64,000 nucleotides of DNA. It comes from Geomonas limicola. GTDB taxonomy: Bacteria; Desulfobacterota; Desulfuromonadia; Geobacterales; Geobacteraceae. Both the position numbers and the translations under genes were made by a program. Below are positions 8,107-17,457 of the stretch, piece after piece (within the stretch, counting starts at the first letter, position 1; every line of letters begins with the position of its first letter). Where the stretch lies: positions 310,001-374,000 of the forward strand of contig NZ_BLXZ01000004.1 of the NCBI RefSeq assembly GCF_014193675.1, in the 5' to 3' direction. Under the pieces are notes generated by a model. That model was not told the origin of the DNA. It was given only the letters and a program-made list of their open reading frames with translations, and made no database searches.

Positions 8107-9018
8107 TCAGTGTTGGCATCTCCGGAACAAATAAACAGCCACCGCAAATAGTAGTGCGTTAAAGAAGGAAATAAAGAAATTGTTGATTTTCGTGTCACGG
8201 ATCGTAGCAGCAACCTTTTTTTTGTGTTTTTTTATCAATTCCTGTAGTGATACACCAGAGTTGTCCGACCCCTTGTATTCGAGGTACGGTTCCAGGGGAA
8301 TAGATTCCTCGAGGGAGAGATACTCATTTATTTCAAGTGAATTGCAGATATTAGCCAAGGTGACAAGCTTGGTGAACTCGAGGTAGCCTGAATGCAATAG
8401 TTTTCCCGAGTAAAAGAAAAGGGTAGGAGGTTCTATGCCTGCATTGGTTATTTTTAGTACGTGCGGTGCAATGAATGTGTCTCCTTCAACCCTGCACTCC
8501 GTCTGGTAAATCCCGACATTGGCAAACAACTCACGCCTTGCAGCGTTTGTCCAATAATTCAAACTTGAGGGGCCCTTAGCATTTTCCTCAGAGTTAAACG
8601 TCTGGCTAATATGGCTTAAGATCAGGATGGTCAATCTTGAATCCTGTACATGAGCCTGTGCAACATCCGGCTGTATAAGTTCGAGAGTCCTCAGACTGTC
8701 CTGGTAAATTGGTAACGAACCAAGGCCAGGTCTTACAAATTTTTTTGCTTCGTCCATTTCTTTTAGCAGTTTAGGTTTCAATGTGCGGGCAATGTCGAGA
8801 GGGGTTTTCCCCTCAGAATTCGGCAACTCAACGTCAGCACCGTTGGTAATCAGTAATCGGATATAATGGGAATTCTTCTTTTGCACGGCTATATGTAAAG
8901 GAGTGTCGCCCTGCTCGTTTTGGCAATTTACAAAAGCACCGTTTTCAATCAATTTGCCTACAATGAAAAATTTGTCTGCAGCAATCGCCGCGTGTAATTC
9001 ATAGCGGTCATTTGTCAT
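8107..9018 (-). CDS. Ankyrin-repeat protein with C-terminal membrane anchor
   Basis: The ATG at 9018 has GGAGG eight bases upstream. In 303 residues, ankyrin repeats occupy roughly residues 8-85 (ELHAAIAADKFFIVGKLIENGA, then GDTPLHIAVQKKNSHYIRLL, then GKTPLDIARTL). A soluble region of about 180 residues with no known family follows, and a membrane helix near the end (FFISFFNALLFAVAVYLF). There is no signal peptide, so the repeats should be cytoplasmic and tail-anchored. Another minus frame continues past the stop with protein-like sequence to 8010; see findings. Confidence 0.75.
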   Translation of the reverse strand: MTNDRYELHAAIAADKFFIVGKLIENGAFVNCQNEQGDTPLHIAVQKKNSHYIRLLITNGADVELPNSEGKTPLDIARTLKPKLLKEMDEAKKFVRPGLGSLPIYQDSLRTLELIQPDVAQAHVQDSRLTILILSHISQTFNSEENAKGPSSLNYWTNAARRELFANVGIYQTECRVEGDTFIAPHVLKITNAGIEPPTLFFYSGKLLHSGYLEFTKLVTLANICNSLEINEYLSLEESIPLEPYLEYKGSDNSGVSLQELIKKHKKKVAATIRDTKINNFFISFFNALLFAVAVYLFRRCQH

Positions 9019-9079
9019 CAAAACGTCCTCCGATTTTTGTTGCGAGTTCGCAGGGCCTCGTCTGGCTGATTCTCAATAC

Positions 9080-9631
9080 CTATTGTCGTGCACCAGCGTC
9101 CTTGAGAAGTTTGATTATGGTTGAGTTCTTGTTCATGGTGGCTGCCATCAGTGGTGTTATCCGGTAGGACGTTTTTAGGTCTGCCTTTGCCCCCTTAGAC
9201 AACAAGAAGCGCACTAGTTCGGTTTTATTCCCTTGAACAGCGGAAAGAAGTGGCGTTTGGCCGTCTTTTGTTACCGCATTCACCTCCGCTCCACGTGCAA
9301 TGAGCATCTCGGCTATTTCCACATTTCTGGCAACTAAAAGAGGGGTAGCATCCATGCCGCACTTGATTTTTGCGTCTGCTCCTTTGTTGAGTAGTAGGCG
9401 CACCATCTCTGTTGAATTTGCGTACATCAATGGTGTGAAGTCTACAGGGGGGCCCGATTTTACGTTCACATTAGCTCCCTGTCGCACGAGGGATTCGACT
9501 TTCTTCAAATTGTTATCGTGGACTGCGAGCATAAGCTCTTTATCCAAGTTCTTGGCATGAGCAGGAAGTACTGTTGATATTAGCACTATAAAAGAAATGA
9601 TTATGGATGCGCCTCTTATGCTTAGTTTCAT
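9080..9631 (-). CDS. Periplasmic ankyrin-repeat protein
   Basis: In 183 residues, a signal peptide (cleavage near PAHA-KNL) is followed by about five ankyrin repeats filling the rest (ELMLAVHDNNLKKVESLV, DFTPLMYANSTEMVRLLL, DATPLLVARNVEIAEMLI, GQTPLLSAVQGNKTELVRFLL, RITPLMAATMNKNSTIIKLL). GAGGAG lies seven bases before the ATG. Ankyrin repeats bind other proteins; the partner is unknown. It is 61 bases upstream of the second ankyrin gene on the same strand, so the two are probably co-transcribed. Confidence 0.85.
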   Translation of the reverse strand: MKLSIRGASIIISFIVLISTVLPAHAKNLDKELMLAVHDNNLKKVESLVRQGANVNVKSGPPVDFTPLMYANSTEMVRLLLNKGADAKIKCGMDATPLLVARNVEIAEMLIARGAEVNAVTKDGQTPLLSAVQGNKTELVRFLLSKGAKADLKTSYRITPLMAATMNKNSTIIKLLKDAGARQ

Positions 9632-9718
9632 TTAGTATCTCCTCTAGGGGATAAAGCATGCAATTGGCTACGACACGAGCAAAGTTCCACTGTGAAATAC
9701 ATTACACTTGTGGTAGTG

Positions 9719-10312
9719 CTATAAGCCTTTATACATTTTTTTGATATCGGTGCCGATTTGTACCAGGCACTGATCGAGCGCCGAATTAAGCGTTTTAATA
9801 ACAGCGTCTTCTCCAAAGTGGCTGGTTCCGACCCAAATACTTCTGTCATCCATTTCTGCTCCATAGTATGGAGTTTTTTGGATAAACTTCCCGTCAAGGT
9901 AGTACTCAACCTCCATCAGAACGGTGCAGCGCATGTGCATAAGTGTGCCCCTGCATGAGGTCCGATTTAAGCTTACCTTGAGCGACAATCCCGAAGGGGG
10001 GGCAGTGCTGTCTACTTGTGGCTGGAAATAACCGAATTCTGATAGAGATAATAATCCGCTCCGCACCCAATCACTTGCTCCGGAGCCGTAAATAGGGACG
10101 TCAGTACTCCCCAGGTGCTCTCTATCTACCCTCATGTCGGAAATATCGAGCCTGGCAATCCGCAAACCGGAATTTTCTCCCCTTATTGCTGCAGGTATCT
10201 GCCGGTTGTCTCCCGGTGAGTATTTCAGGTGAACTCGCACCGGCTCGGGCGAGGATGCGCACCCCTGCAGCAGACAGATACTCCCCAAGATGAAAACCAG
10301 TACTGGCTTCAT
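9719..10312 (-). CDS. Lipoprotein of unknown function
   Basis: This 197-residue protein has a clear signal peptide and lipobox (SICLLQGC-ASS). The mature domain contains the segments RIARLDISDMRVDREHLGS, SLKVSLNRTSCRG and MEVEYYLDGKFIQKTPYYGAEM. This arrangement is like small outer-membrane lipoproteins of the YajG type, but I cannot confirm it. It starts 15 bases after the stop of the next lipoprotein gene upstream (10328-11212), so the two form an operon. Confidence 0.75.
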   Translation of the reverse strand: MKPVLVFILGSICLLQGCASSPEPVRVHLKYSPGDNRQIPAAIRGENSGLRIARLDISDMRVDREHLGSTDVPIYGSGASDWVRSGLLSLSEFGYFQPQVDSTAPPSGLSLKVSLNRTSCRGTLMHMRCTVLMEVEYYLDGKFIQKTPYYGAEMDDRSIWVGTSHFGEDAVIKTLNSALDQCLVQIGTDIKKMYKGL

Positions 10313-10327
10313 ACGTTCCCCAAGCGG

Positions 10328-11212
10328 CTATTCCTGCGAAGCTGTGTCGATAGAGAACAGATTTCCGCCTACATCGCGGAATATGAGGCGGCTTCCCTTA
10401 CGATCGAGGACTTTGCCTTGCAGGGTCTGTGAAGAGTCTGAGACAGGAGAGCGTAAGGTCAGTTTAAACTCCTCTCCCTGTTCATCCTGTGGATTGGCCG
10501 GGCGATCTAACAGGTCAAGCCTCAGCATCTTCATGTTCTGGTCAATACCTTCGGCAAGTGCTTTCCGATAGGCCGCAGCATTGTTGGCAACCCACAGTTC
10601 AACAGCCTTGGAATCCTCTTCGTTGTTCTTCCCGATTTTGCCAGAATAGTATGACATGAAGCCAAAATAGTCTGGTTTGCTGGTGTTCTGCAGGTAAAGC
10701 TGTGCTTTTGTCTGGACGAGCAAGGTCTGAAAGTCAGACGATAACTGGTAAAAGGTAGTAAGGATTAAAAATGGTGCTTTGATTTTTTCTGCCTCTTCTT
10801 TTTTATAACCCAGGGTGCGCTTGTCCAAACGTGTAACCTTAAGCCAAGGTGAGCCAGAGAGAAGCGGTTCCAACTGACTCCAGTATTGGGTACGGAAATC
10901 AACATCTGCCGTGGCTTTAAGCAACGGGGCAATGGTTTCCTCTACCGAACTCGCACGCGCCTTGTTTATCCCCTTGTCGATTAAGAGCCAGAGCAGACCG
11001 TCAGCTCCTCCCGTAGAGGTGTAGCGCTTTTCCTGCACAGGTACGCTGATCTCTTCTTTGGGGATTTTGCTGAGCACTACCGTGTCGTAGGTTTTGTTCG
11101 TCAGCGTTGTGTCTAGATGCTTGTGAATGGGAGCTGAAGAGCAACCTGTCATCAGGAGAGTAATTATGAACAAAAAGGCGAAATACTTGCGGCGGTAGGT
11201 TTCATTCCTCAT
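10328..11212 (-). CDS. Lipoprotein of unknown function
   Basis: The ATG at 11212 gives 294 residues with a proper signal peptide and lipobox (IITLLMTGC-SSA); the longer frame to 11338 would bury the signal. The mature protein is mixed alpha/beta, with the segment LILTTFYQLSSDFQTLLVQTKAQLYL and a C-terminal SH3-like beta stretch (GKVLDRKGSRLIFRDVGGNLFSID). No family recognised. First gene of a minus-strand series of exported proteins running down to about 7.2 kb. Confidence 0.72.
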   Translation of the reverse strand: MRNETYRRKYFAFLFIITLLMTGCSSAPIHKHLDTTLTNKTYDTVVLSKIPKEEISVPVQEKRYTSTGGADGLLWLLIDKGINKARASSVEETIAPLLKATADVDFRTQYWSQLEPLLSGSPWLKVTRLDKRTLGYKKEEAEKIKAPFLILTTFYQLSSDFQTLLVQTKAQLYLQNTSKPDYFGFMSYYSGKIGKNNEEDSKAVELWVANNAAAYRKALAEGIDQNMKMLRLDLLDRPANPQDEQGEEFKLTLRSPVSDSSQTLQGKVLDRKGSRLIFRDVGGNLFSIDTASQE

Positions 11213-11402
11213 GTGACATTCTCCCTGGGCTCCAAGATATTCACTTAGCCGTCCAAGACGGAGCTTTTGTTTTGTCGGCCAATACTCGTCATCATCGTTA
11301 GCTGTGTACAAGCGAAGCTGGTACGAAGATCGCGACAAACACTACTTTTACTGCGTCAAGATTCTGAACATATCAATTCACGCCTGTCAGAATCGTTAGC
11401 CT

Positions 11403-13136
11403 TTAAGTTACCTGCTTTTTGGGCATGATCGGATCTCTATCTAAAGGCATAAGTCTGACCAAATCAAAATTGGCAGCCATATTAAAGTCTCTTTTGTCAC
11501 CAGGAATAGAAGCGTCATGCCTCAATAATTCTTCCCATTGTTGTTTCAAGCACTCAATAACACCATCTTCCAACACTAAACTGAATTCGCAGACCGCATC
11601 CGGCATAGCAGATTCCTGCGTCTGCCCATCTGGGAGATATACGACGCTCTTGCTGGGGCTGTCTTCTGCGAGGATCACCCGGAAAGGATTCGCTGAGAGC
11701 ACCGACGGTATGAGTTCGCGATCATAGGGGTTGAGACCGCTGACCCATTCCGCAATCGGCTTCGATAACGCAGGCACATGGGGGAATTTACTGCGTACCG
11801 CGCCAGTCAAGTCCGGTGAGTCGATCCGGACGGAGACTAAAAACACGGGATGGGTCGGCATGTGGCAAAAACTCAAACCGACGGTTATACCTGCATTTTT
11901 TACGGCCGCAGCAAAGTCACCCACCCGAAGCATCATCACGTGCTGTCCATTGATTTTACAAAAACCTGAACACCAGGAATGCATTGCCAGTATGGGGAAT
12001 TTGTCGGCAGGCAGGATAATGGTACTGAATTCAGTCTCTACAGCGGAAGCAGGCGGGAGAGATACCACGACCTGGCGGATGGAGCCATCTGTGGTGGCGG
12101 CAATGTAGCAAGACGATGTACTGGACAGTTCGGGTAAATCTGGTGAGCAGTTTTCAGAGCCGGGTTGAACTTTTGCCTGATGGGTTGTGACACCTTCGGG
12201 CTTTGACCCGTCTTCGCGTCGAAACTTGCCAGGGTTTTTTTCTGGTTGTTTTGCCAAGGCGAAGCTGAAGAGACTTAGAGCGAATAGGGATTGAAAGATG
12301 TTCAAAATGGCATAGAAACTCTGGCTTGGTTTCGAGACCATGGCGATCAAGGCGACAATCCAGCCAACCGGATATCCCCGCCCCGCAACTACAGCGCTCA
12401 GCCAACTTATGAACGTGTAGAACTGGTCGCTCTCTCCGGCTGCCGGCCGTTTAAGCACAAAGCGAAACATGAGCATGGTACATGCTCCAAGCACAGCATA
12501 ACCGAGCGCAATAACCAGTAACTTTACAGATCTCCCTTCCCGCGCCTTCCAAAGCACCCAGGCATAGAACAACGAAGAGGCCAAGCCCAGCGAAGTCCTC
12601 AATAGGAAATCTGCCTTGTTGAAGGTTAAGCTATAGGGACTGAGCCGCGAATACATCAGTGCCGAACTCACTGCCCAGGAAATAATGGCTGAAGCCCCGA
12701 GATAGATGAACATGATGCGAAAGAAAACAGTTAGGCTGTCTTCTTCTTTGGGAAGGGACATACCCTCACTGCAAGCTGCTTGATTCACACCATCTGGTTC
12801 TTGACGAAATGCCAAATAACCAAAATAAATATAATTTATAAACGGCAACACCGACAAAATTCGTGAGCTATTCGATATCCCGAGACTTAACGGTATCCTG
12901 TAAAAGATGATGAGGATGAAGATTACGCCGACGTACGGTATTAAACATAACAGGAACCACCAACCAGACATGCGCGCCATTTTGCAGCATACATAAAGAT
13001 TGGCAATGGGGATCCATGCCAGCCAGGCCGGCTCGGTTTTGGTTTTACGTGCTAATAGGTAAAAGCAAATGGCAGGATAAAGCCAGAAAGCTACCAAACT
13101 TACCAAGATAACCAGTGATTCCGCCCCGCCGATCAT
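11403..13136 (-). CDS. Polytopic membrane protein with DUF5684-like N-terminus
   Basis: The ATG at 13136 has GGAGGAGGG five bases upstream, giving 577 residues. The first 110 resemble DUF5684 membrane proteins (LAWIPIANLYVCCKMARMSGWWFLLCLIPYVGVIF, trimmed). Four more hydrophobic segments follow up to about residue 300, then a low-complexity linker and a C-terminal soluble domain of about 210 residues of no known family (SVRIDSPDLTGAVRSKFPHV, NPFRVILAEDSPSKSVVYL). The last domain has three scattered cysteines. Function unknown; it appears to be a single-gene unit in the AT-rich region. Confidence 0.7.
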   Translation of the reverse strand: MIGGAESLVILVSLVAFWLYPAICFYLLARKTKTEPAWLAWIPIANLYVCCKMARMSGWWFLLCLIPYVGVIFILIIFYRIPLSLGISNSSRILSVLPFINYIYFGYLAFRQEPDGVNQAACSEGMSLPKEEDSLTVFFRIMFIYLGASAIISWAVSSALMYSRLSPYSLTFNKADFLLRTSLGLASSLFYAWVLWKAREGRSVKLLVIALGYAVLGACTMLMFRFVLKRPAAGESDQFYTFISWLSAVVAGRGYPVGWIVALIAMVSKPSQSFYAILNIFQSLFALSLFSFALAKQPEKNPGKFRREDGSKPEGVTTHQAKVQPGSENCSPDLPELSSTSSCYIAATTDGSIRQVVVSLPPASAVETEFSTIILPADKFPILAMHSWCSGFCKINGQHVMMLRVGDFAAAVKNAGITVGLSFCHMPTHPVFLVSVRIDSPDLTGAVRSKFPHVPALSKPIAEWVSGLNPYDRELIPSVLSANPFRVILAEDSPSKSVVYLPDGQTQESAMPDAVCEFSLVLEDGVIECLKQQWEELLRHDASIPGDKRDFNMAANFDLVRLMPLDRDPIMPKKQVT

Positions 13137-13529
13137 GTTGCCCTCCTCCATCAATGAAAGAAGCGATAGCCATTGTTTATTCCGACATTTCAAGCATAAA
13201 GAACGCCCCGACTGCACCCTCAATCAACCGTGATCCAATGTGGTCGATGGCTGAAATGCAATTGTTCGGTGGCTCAGATGTTTTGGATTCAGTAACCGGC
13301 GAGGATATTTTCTTGATTGTTGATGCTTGTGCGACAGAGGAGCCGCTCAGAAGCGTCCCGATACCAAATCCCTTGTATCTGAAACATCCGTCACGGGCCG
13401 AAATGGACAATAGGTTGTCCACATGAAAATCAACTATAAATAAAATGGCGTCTTGTCTTCTTCTCCAAAAGTGACTGCAAACGATAGCGATAAGACTGCA
13501 AAATAAGGGCCTTTCCAGGGACCCTTGTT
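13137..13529. other. Spacer without a supported gene
   Basis: Two overlapping opposite-strand frames cover this region (minus 13177-13422, plus 13154-13426). Neither has a ribosome site or a recognisable motif, so I call no gene. The 13427-13520 part is AT-rich. Confidence 0.35.
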
Positions 13530-13742
13530 CTAAAAGAGAATTTCATTGTAAGACTTTGGATTACTGTAAGCTATCTCGACATGTGATATGCGGAGTGTTA
13601 AATAATCCGATAGGGTGTCGCCAAAAGGCTTGAGTGCTAATTTGTAAAAGATAATTGGATAAATCGTTAGGTGGTTCATCGAATATAGGGCCGAGCTTGC
13701 CAGTTCGACACCGACAGCCAAAACCCAGTTCCCGTAATTCAC
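13530..13742 (-). CDS. Small hypothetical protein
   Basis: A GTG start at 13742, with AGGGGT eight bases upstream, gives 70 residues beginning VNYGNWVLAVGVELASSALY. The composition is protein-like, with a hydrophobic N-terminal half (TIYPIIFYKLALKPFG). No family recognised; it could also be a fragment of a larger gene. Confidence 0.4.
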   Translation of the reverse strand: MNYGNWVLAVGVELASSALYSMNHLTIYPIIFYKLALKPFGDTLSDYLTLRISHVEIAYSNPKSYNEILF

Positions 13743-13964
13743 CTTATAAACCCCTATTTTCTTGGCAATGGTTGTGCTATACGAAGGCTGCTACATGAAG
13801 GCGGGTGCGAGTCATCAAGCATTAACGGACCTGATTCCTCGTGACGACTGAGCGGAGAGGCGCCTGCAATTCTGTACTACTCTCGTGAAGACGAATTTTG
13901 TTAGGCTGGGACTGCAGAGGTTGGATTGGTGGGGATGCTGGTCAAGGATTGCGCCGATATCGTG

Positions 13965-14426
13965 CTATCTCCCTCGCTCCGGGTGTTGACCGTGCTCCCT
14001 GGAGAAATGTGGTTCCAACAGGTAGGAATACTCGAATCTCTGCGAGTCATCAGAGGAGGCTTCTCCGGTGTTGGTAAATAGGGTCTGAAACAGTTCGACA
14101 CGCCCGTTTTTGTCGAACCGGACCACATGGACGTAGTCCACACCGGCCTCACCACCCCTGTCCCCCAGGATGATGATCGCTCTGACCTTGGACGCTATAT
14201 ACCAAAGTTCCGTTTCATCGAGTGAGGATCTGTCAGGCTCGCCCAGGTCAAGCAGGACTTCTTCCCTCGTCTTACCCGTTGCAAGCGCGGAAGGCACCTC
14301 TGCTCCGGCGTTCTGTCTTGAGTATGGCTGGTAATAATCGGTCGGAATGATCAGGCAACCGGACAGCACGCATGTCAGCGTTGCCACGAATGCCAATTCC
14401 GCGGGCCACATAGGACGCTTTCTCAA
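13965..14426 (-). CDS. Lipoprotein with SmpA/OmlA-like motif
   Basis: A TTG at 14426 lies six bases after GGAG and gives 153 residues. The signal peptide ends in a lipobox (CVLSGC-LII). The motif GKTREEVLLDLGEPDRS is typical of the SmpA/OmlA (BamE-like) fold, and is followed by beta strands (ELWYIASKVRAIIIL, YVHVVRFDKNGRVELF). The ribosome site overlaps the stop of the upstream lipoprotein gene, so translation is probably coupled. The two neighbouring proteins share the motif and are likely distant duplicates. Confidence 0.7.
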   Translation of the reverse strand: MRKRPMWPAELAFVATLTCVLSGCLIIPTDYYQPYSRQNAGAEVPSALATGKTREEVLLDLGEPDRSSLDETELWYIASKVRAIIILGDRGGEAGVDYVHVVRFDKNGRVELFQTLFTNTGEASSDDSQRFEYSYLLEPHFSREHGQHPERGR

Positions 14427-14435
14427 GGCCAACTC

Positions 14436-14771
14436 CTAACGCACTGGAATCATCTTGTACTTTTGCAGATGCCCGTTGCTGTCGAAGACGAAGACCACGC
14501 TGTACTTGGTGTTGCTCCAGCGGACCATCCGGTCCATGAGGAAGTAGCCGTCCGCATCTTCACCGATGCGATAGGTGAGGATCCTGCCGGATTCAAAACT
14601 GGAGGACGGCTCTCCGAGTTTCATCAGGACTGCTTCGCGAGATACCCCTGGTGAGGTGACGTCGGTGAGGAGGTTTCTGTCTCCGGGGAGATGGGGAAAC
14701 GAGGCGCAGGAAGCCAGTGCAAGGATGGCGATAGTCAAAGCGGAAATGGTGCGGAAGCTTTTCAGTGTCAT
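14436..14771 (-). CDS. Lipoprotein with SmpA/OmlA-like motif
   Basis: This 111-residue protein starts at the ATG at 14771 (GGGG seven to eight bases upstream) and has signal peptide and lipobox (ILALASC-ASF). The core GVSREAVLMKLGEPSSSFESG matches the motif in the next gene, followed by KYSVVFVFDSNGHLQKYKM, the usual final strands of this fold. Known members act as small outer-membrane lipoproteins or assembly factors; the role here is unknown. A longer start at 14792 is possible but lacks a ribosome site. Confidence 0.7.
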   Translation of the reverse strand: MTLKSFRTISALTIAILALASCASFPHLPGDRNLLTDVTSPGVSREAVLMKLGEPSSSFESGRILTYRIGEDADGYFLMDRMVRWSNTKYSVVFVFDSNGHLQKYKMIPVR

Positions 14772-14870
14772 TGTCTGCCCCGATGATGACATAGCTCACT
14801 GAGACAACATGCCAGAACTCTAACAGAGCAGCGTCTGCAGTCAATGGTTAAACAAAAGGGTAGGGGAAAC

Positions 14871-15638
14871 ATGAATCTATTAAAAATCACAGTTATCTCA
14901 ATGGTGCTTTTTTCTTTTTCCTGCCCGCTTGTCCGCGCTGAACAGGGTTACGAAAAGGCGGTCAGTTACTTCATGACGGTTGTTGCACGTAAGGATCCGC
15001 AGGCAATTGCTGATGCGGTGTCGTATCCCTTACGTCGCAAAGTTCCCCTTTCGAGAATCGAGAATGCACGGCAATTTGTCGAAGCATACGATGAGATCCT
15101 CGATGCAAAACTTCTGGACGCAATCGCTACCTCCAGCGTTTCTACTGACTGGTCTGAGATGGGGGGGAGAGGAATCATGTTTCAGAACGGTTCGTTGTGG
15201 CTCGATGATGATGGGAAAGTGATTGCCATCAACCATCAGACCGAAAAAGGAAAACATAAGCGTGCAGAGTTGATTGAGGCAGATAAGCGACAACTTTCCG
15301 GCAGTTTGCGAGACTTCACAGAACCTGTCCTGGAATGGGAAACGGCGAAATTCAGAATTCGCATCGACCGTCTCCCCGATGACAAGTTTCGCTATGCAGC
15401 TTGGCTGGTCAATAAGAAGCCGGCAGAACAGCCAGAATTGGTGCTGAACAACGGTTCTTTGACGTTCGACGGAAGCGGTGGAAACCACCACTACGATTTC
15501 AAAAGCGGACCCTATCATTATCGGTGCATGGTGAATGAGATCGGTGCAGCCGATGATCCTCCTGGGGAACTGGAAGTTACCAAAAATGACAAAGTTGTGC
15601 TGACTCAACCGGTTGTAAAGGTTGTTAAAGGTCAATGA
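14871..15638 (+). CDS. Exported protein of unknown function
   Basis: The ATG at 14871 has AGGGG five bases upstream and yields 255 residues with a signal peptide (VLFSFSCPLVRA-EQG). The N-terminal half resembles an NTF2/SnoaL-like cup (YFMTVVARKDPQAIADAV ... IENARQFVEAYDEIL). The C-terminal 100 residues are beta-rich (KFRIRIDRLPDDKFRYAAWL, HHYDFKSGPYHYRCMVNEIG), possibly a small binding domain. Divergent from the two small lipoproteins upstream; the 80-base gap must hold both promoters. Confidence 0.75.
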   Translation: MNLLKITVISMVLFSFSCPLVRAEQGYEKAVSYFMTVVARKDPQAIADAVSYPLRRKVPLSRIENARQFVEAYDEILDAKLLDAIATSSVSTDWSEMGGRGIMFQNGSLWLDDDGKVIAINHQTEKGKHKRAELIEADKRQLSGSLRDFTEPVLEWETAKFRIRIDRLPDDKFRYAAWLVNKKPAEQPELVLNNGSLTFDGSGGNHHYDFKSGPYHYRCMVNEIGAADDPPGELEVTKNDKVVLTQPVVKVVKGQ

Positions 15639-15787
15639 ACGCTGGCCCTGTTTAGCCGGTTGTTTTCCGATCTGACGGTACACTGGTTCACAACTTTTAT
15701 CGAGAAGACTATACTCTGAGGTGTCACTGACGAGCAGTAGCTAGACTTGCCACAGGCAAAGGCACGTGTAGACGCGAGGAAAAGTGT

Positions 15788-16054
15788 ATGGCAGTTGGAT
15801 GGTCCCGAGATGGGGCAGTGCAGGAACAGATTGATGCTACGGTCGAATCGGCAGTCGAAATGGCCAAGAATCGCTTGCCATCTGGCGAAAGCGCAACCCA
15901 TTGCCAGGAGTGCGAGGATGTCATCCCCGAAGCGCGCCGTAAAGCGCTGCCGGGAGTCAGGTACTGCGTTACCTGTCAAACGGAAATGGAAAGACGGCAG
16001 AAAAGAGCGGCTCTCTACAATCGGAGAGGCAGCAAGGACAGCCAACTAAAATAG
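15788..16054 (+). CDS. DksA/TraR-type C4 zinc-finger protein
   Basis: The 88-residue protein ends in a C4 zinc finger, C39-x2-C42 and C60-x2-C63, in the family context CQECEDVIPEARRKALPGV followed by RYCVTCQ. The N-terminal coiled coil is short (residues 10-30), so it is a YbiI/TraR-sized member rather than full DksA. Such proteins bind RNA polymerase in its secondary channel; this one lacks the DksA coiled-coil tip, so activity is uncertain. GAGG lies about eight bases before the ATG. Confidence 0.82.
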   Translation: MAVGWSRDGAVQEQIDATVESAVEMAKNRLPSGESATHCQECEDVIPEARRKALPGVRYCVTCQTEMERRQKRAALYNRRGSKDSQLK

Positions 16055-16119
16055 TTCCCCGGGAAGCTCCTGCAGTTCTCCTCCGGCCTCTTGAGAACCC
16101 CCGCAATGCGAAGCGCGGT

Positions 16120-16317
16120 TCAGGGCATGCTCAGCTTCCGCGGGATCTCGAATCGCTCCCCCCACATCTTCTCCGCTGCCAGTTTGAGGGCGTTGTTCCA
16201 GGCGTAGGCAGCCTTGGCAACGTCACTGGCCGGCATGACTTCCTCGTTTCTCGGAGCCGACTGCGTCTGGCGCCCCAAAGCCTCGTACCGCTCCTCTCTC
16301 TCTTCGTACCGTTTCAT
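16120..16317 (-). CDS. Small hypothetical protein
   Basis: The ATG at 16317, preceded by GAGGTG, gives 65 residues: a charged N-terminus (KRYEEREERYEALG) and a helical C-terminal half with a well-formed amphipathic pattern (ASDVAKAAYAWNNALKLAAEKMWGERF). No family recognised. It is convergent with the zinc-finger gene. Confidence 0.55.
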   Translation of the reverse strand: MKRYEEREERYEALGRQTQSAPRNEEVMPASDVAKAAYAWNNALKLAAEKMWGERFEIPRKLSMP

Positions 16318-16610
16318 GGCCCACCTCACTGACAAAGGATACTCAAACGGCCTGGCTGTCCAACGCAGCGAACCGTTCATTGTCGTCGATGTCTCACAGG
16401 TATCCGAAACTTTCAGGATGCTTTCTTACCAGCATAGGGCGTGCCAGGAGGGGAAAACGTTATAGTTTCAACTGATATCGGAGTGCGAAGCAGATGGGGG
16501 CTGCAAAAAAAGCGGCAGATCTGATCGTTTTTTAAGCGCCTGATGGGGGGAGCTTTGGGAGTGGGTTTCCGCGGGCTTTGGAAGGAACAAGGCGAATCCT
16601 AAAAAAGGCG

Positions 16611-16642
16611 AATCCCCCCTAGACCCGTTTTCCAAAGGGGGG
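16611..16642. repeat. Dispersed intergenic hairpin element, copy 1
   Basis: AATCCCCCCT and AAAGGGGGG form the arms. Related elements occur at 20231-20260 and 27051-27091, all outside genes. They share an AATCC start, a pyrimidine-rich left arm and an AAGGGG right arm. Confidence 0.5.
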
Positions 16643-16716
16643 ACGTGGAGGCCCTGTGGTCAGCTAAAGATTGTGCTGTCCTTCGATTGCGACGTCACGG
16701 GCAGGGGAGTGGGGCG

Positions 16717-16760
16717 GGCCGCAGTGCCTACTTGCCAGTAGCACTGCGGCCGGTGGTTTT
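16717..16760. terminator. Hairpin at the end of the two-component operon
   Basis: A perfect 11-bp stem (GGCCGCAGTGC / GCACTGCGGCC) with a 13-base loop lies 20 bases past the response-regulator stop on the minus strand. The T run (GGTTTTT) is on the plus side, so it is best suited to plus-strand transcripts but may act in both directions. Confidence 0.6.
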
Positions 16761-16770
16761 TAGGGCGGAA

Positions 16771-17453
<683 letters not shown>

Positions 17454-17457
<4 letters not shown>

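Larger units (their letters stand above)
16318..16770. other. Spacer with a repeat element and a hairpin
   Basis: No gene supported. It contains one copy of a dispersed C-run/G-run hairpin element (16611-16642) and a strong inverted repeat at 16717-16751 at the end of the two-component operon; both are listed separately. Confidence 0.5.

Noticed and set aside
13154..13426. Overlapping small genes on both strands.
   Set aside because: Neither frame has a ribosome site, and they overlap each other and the start of the membrane-protein gene.
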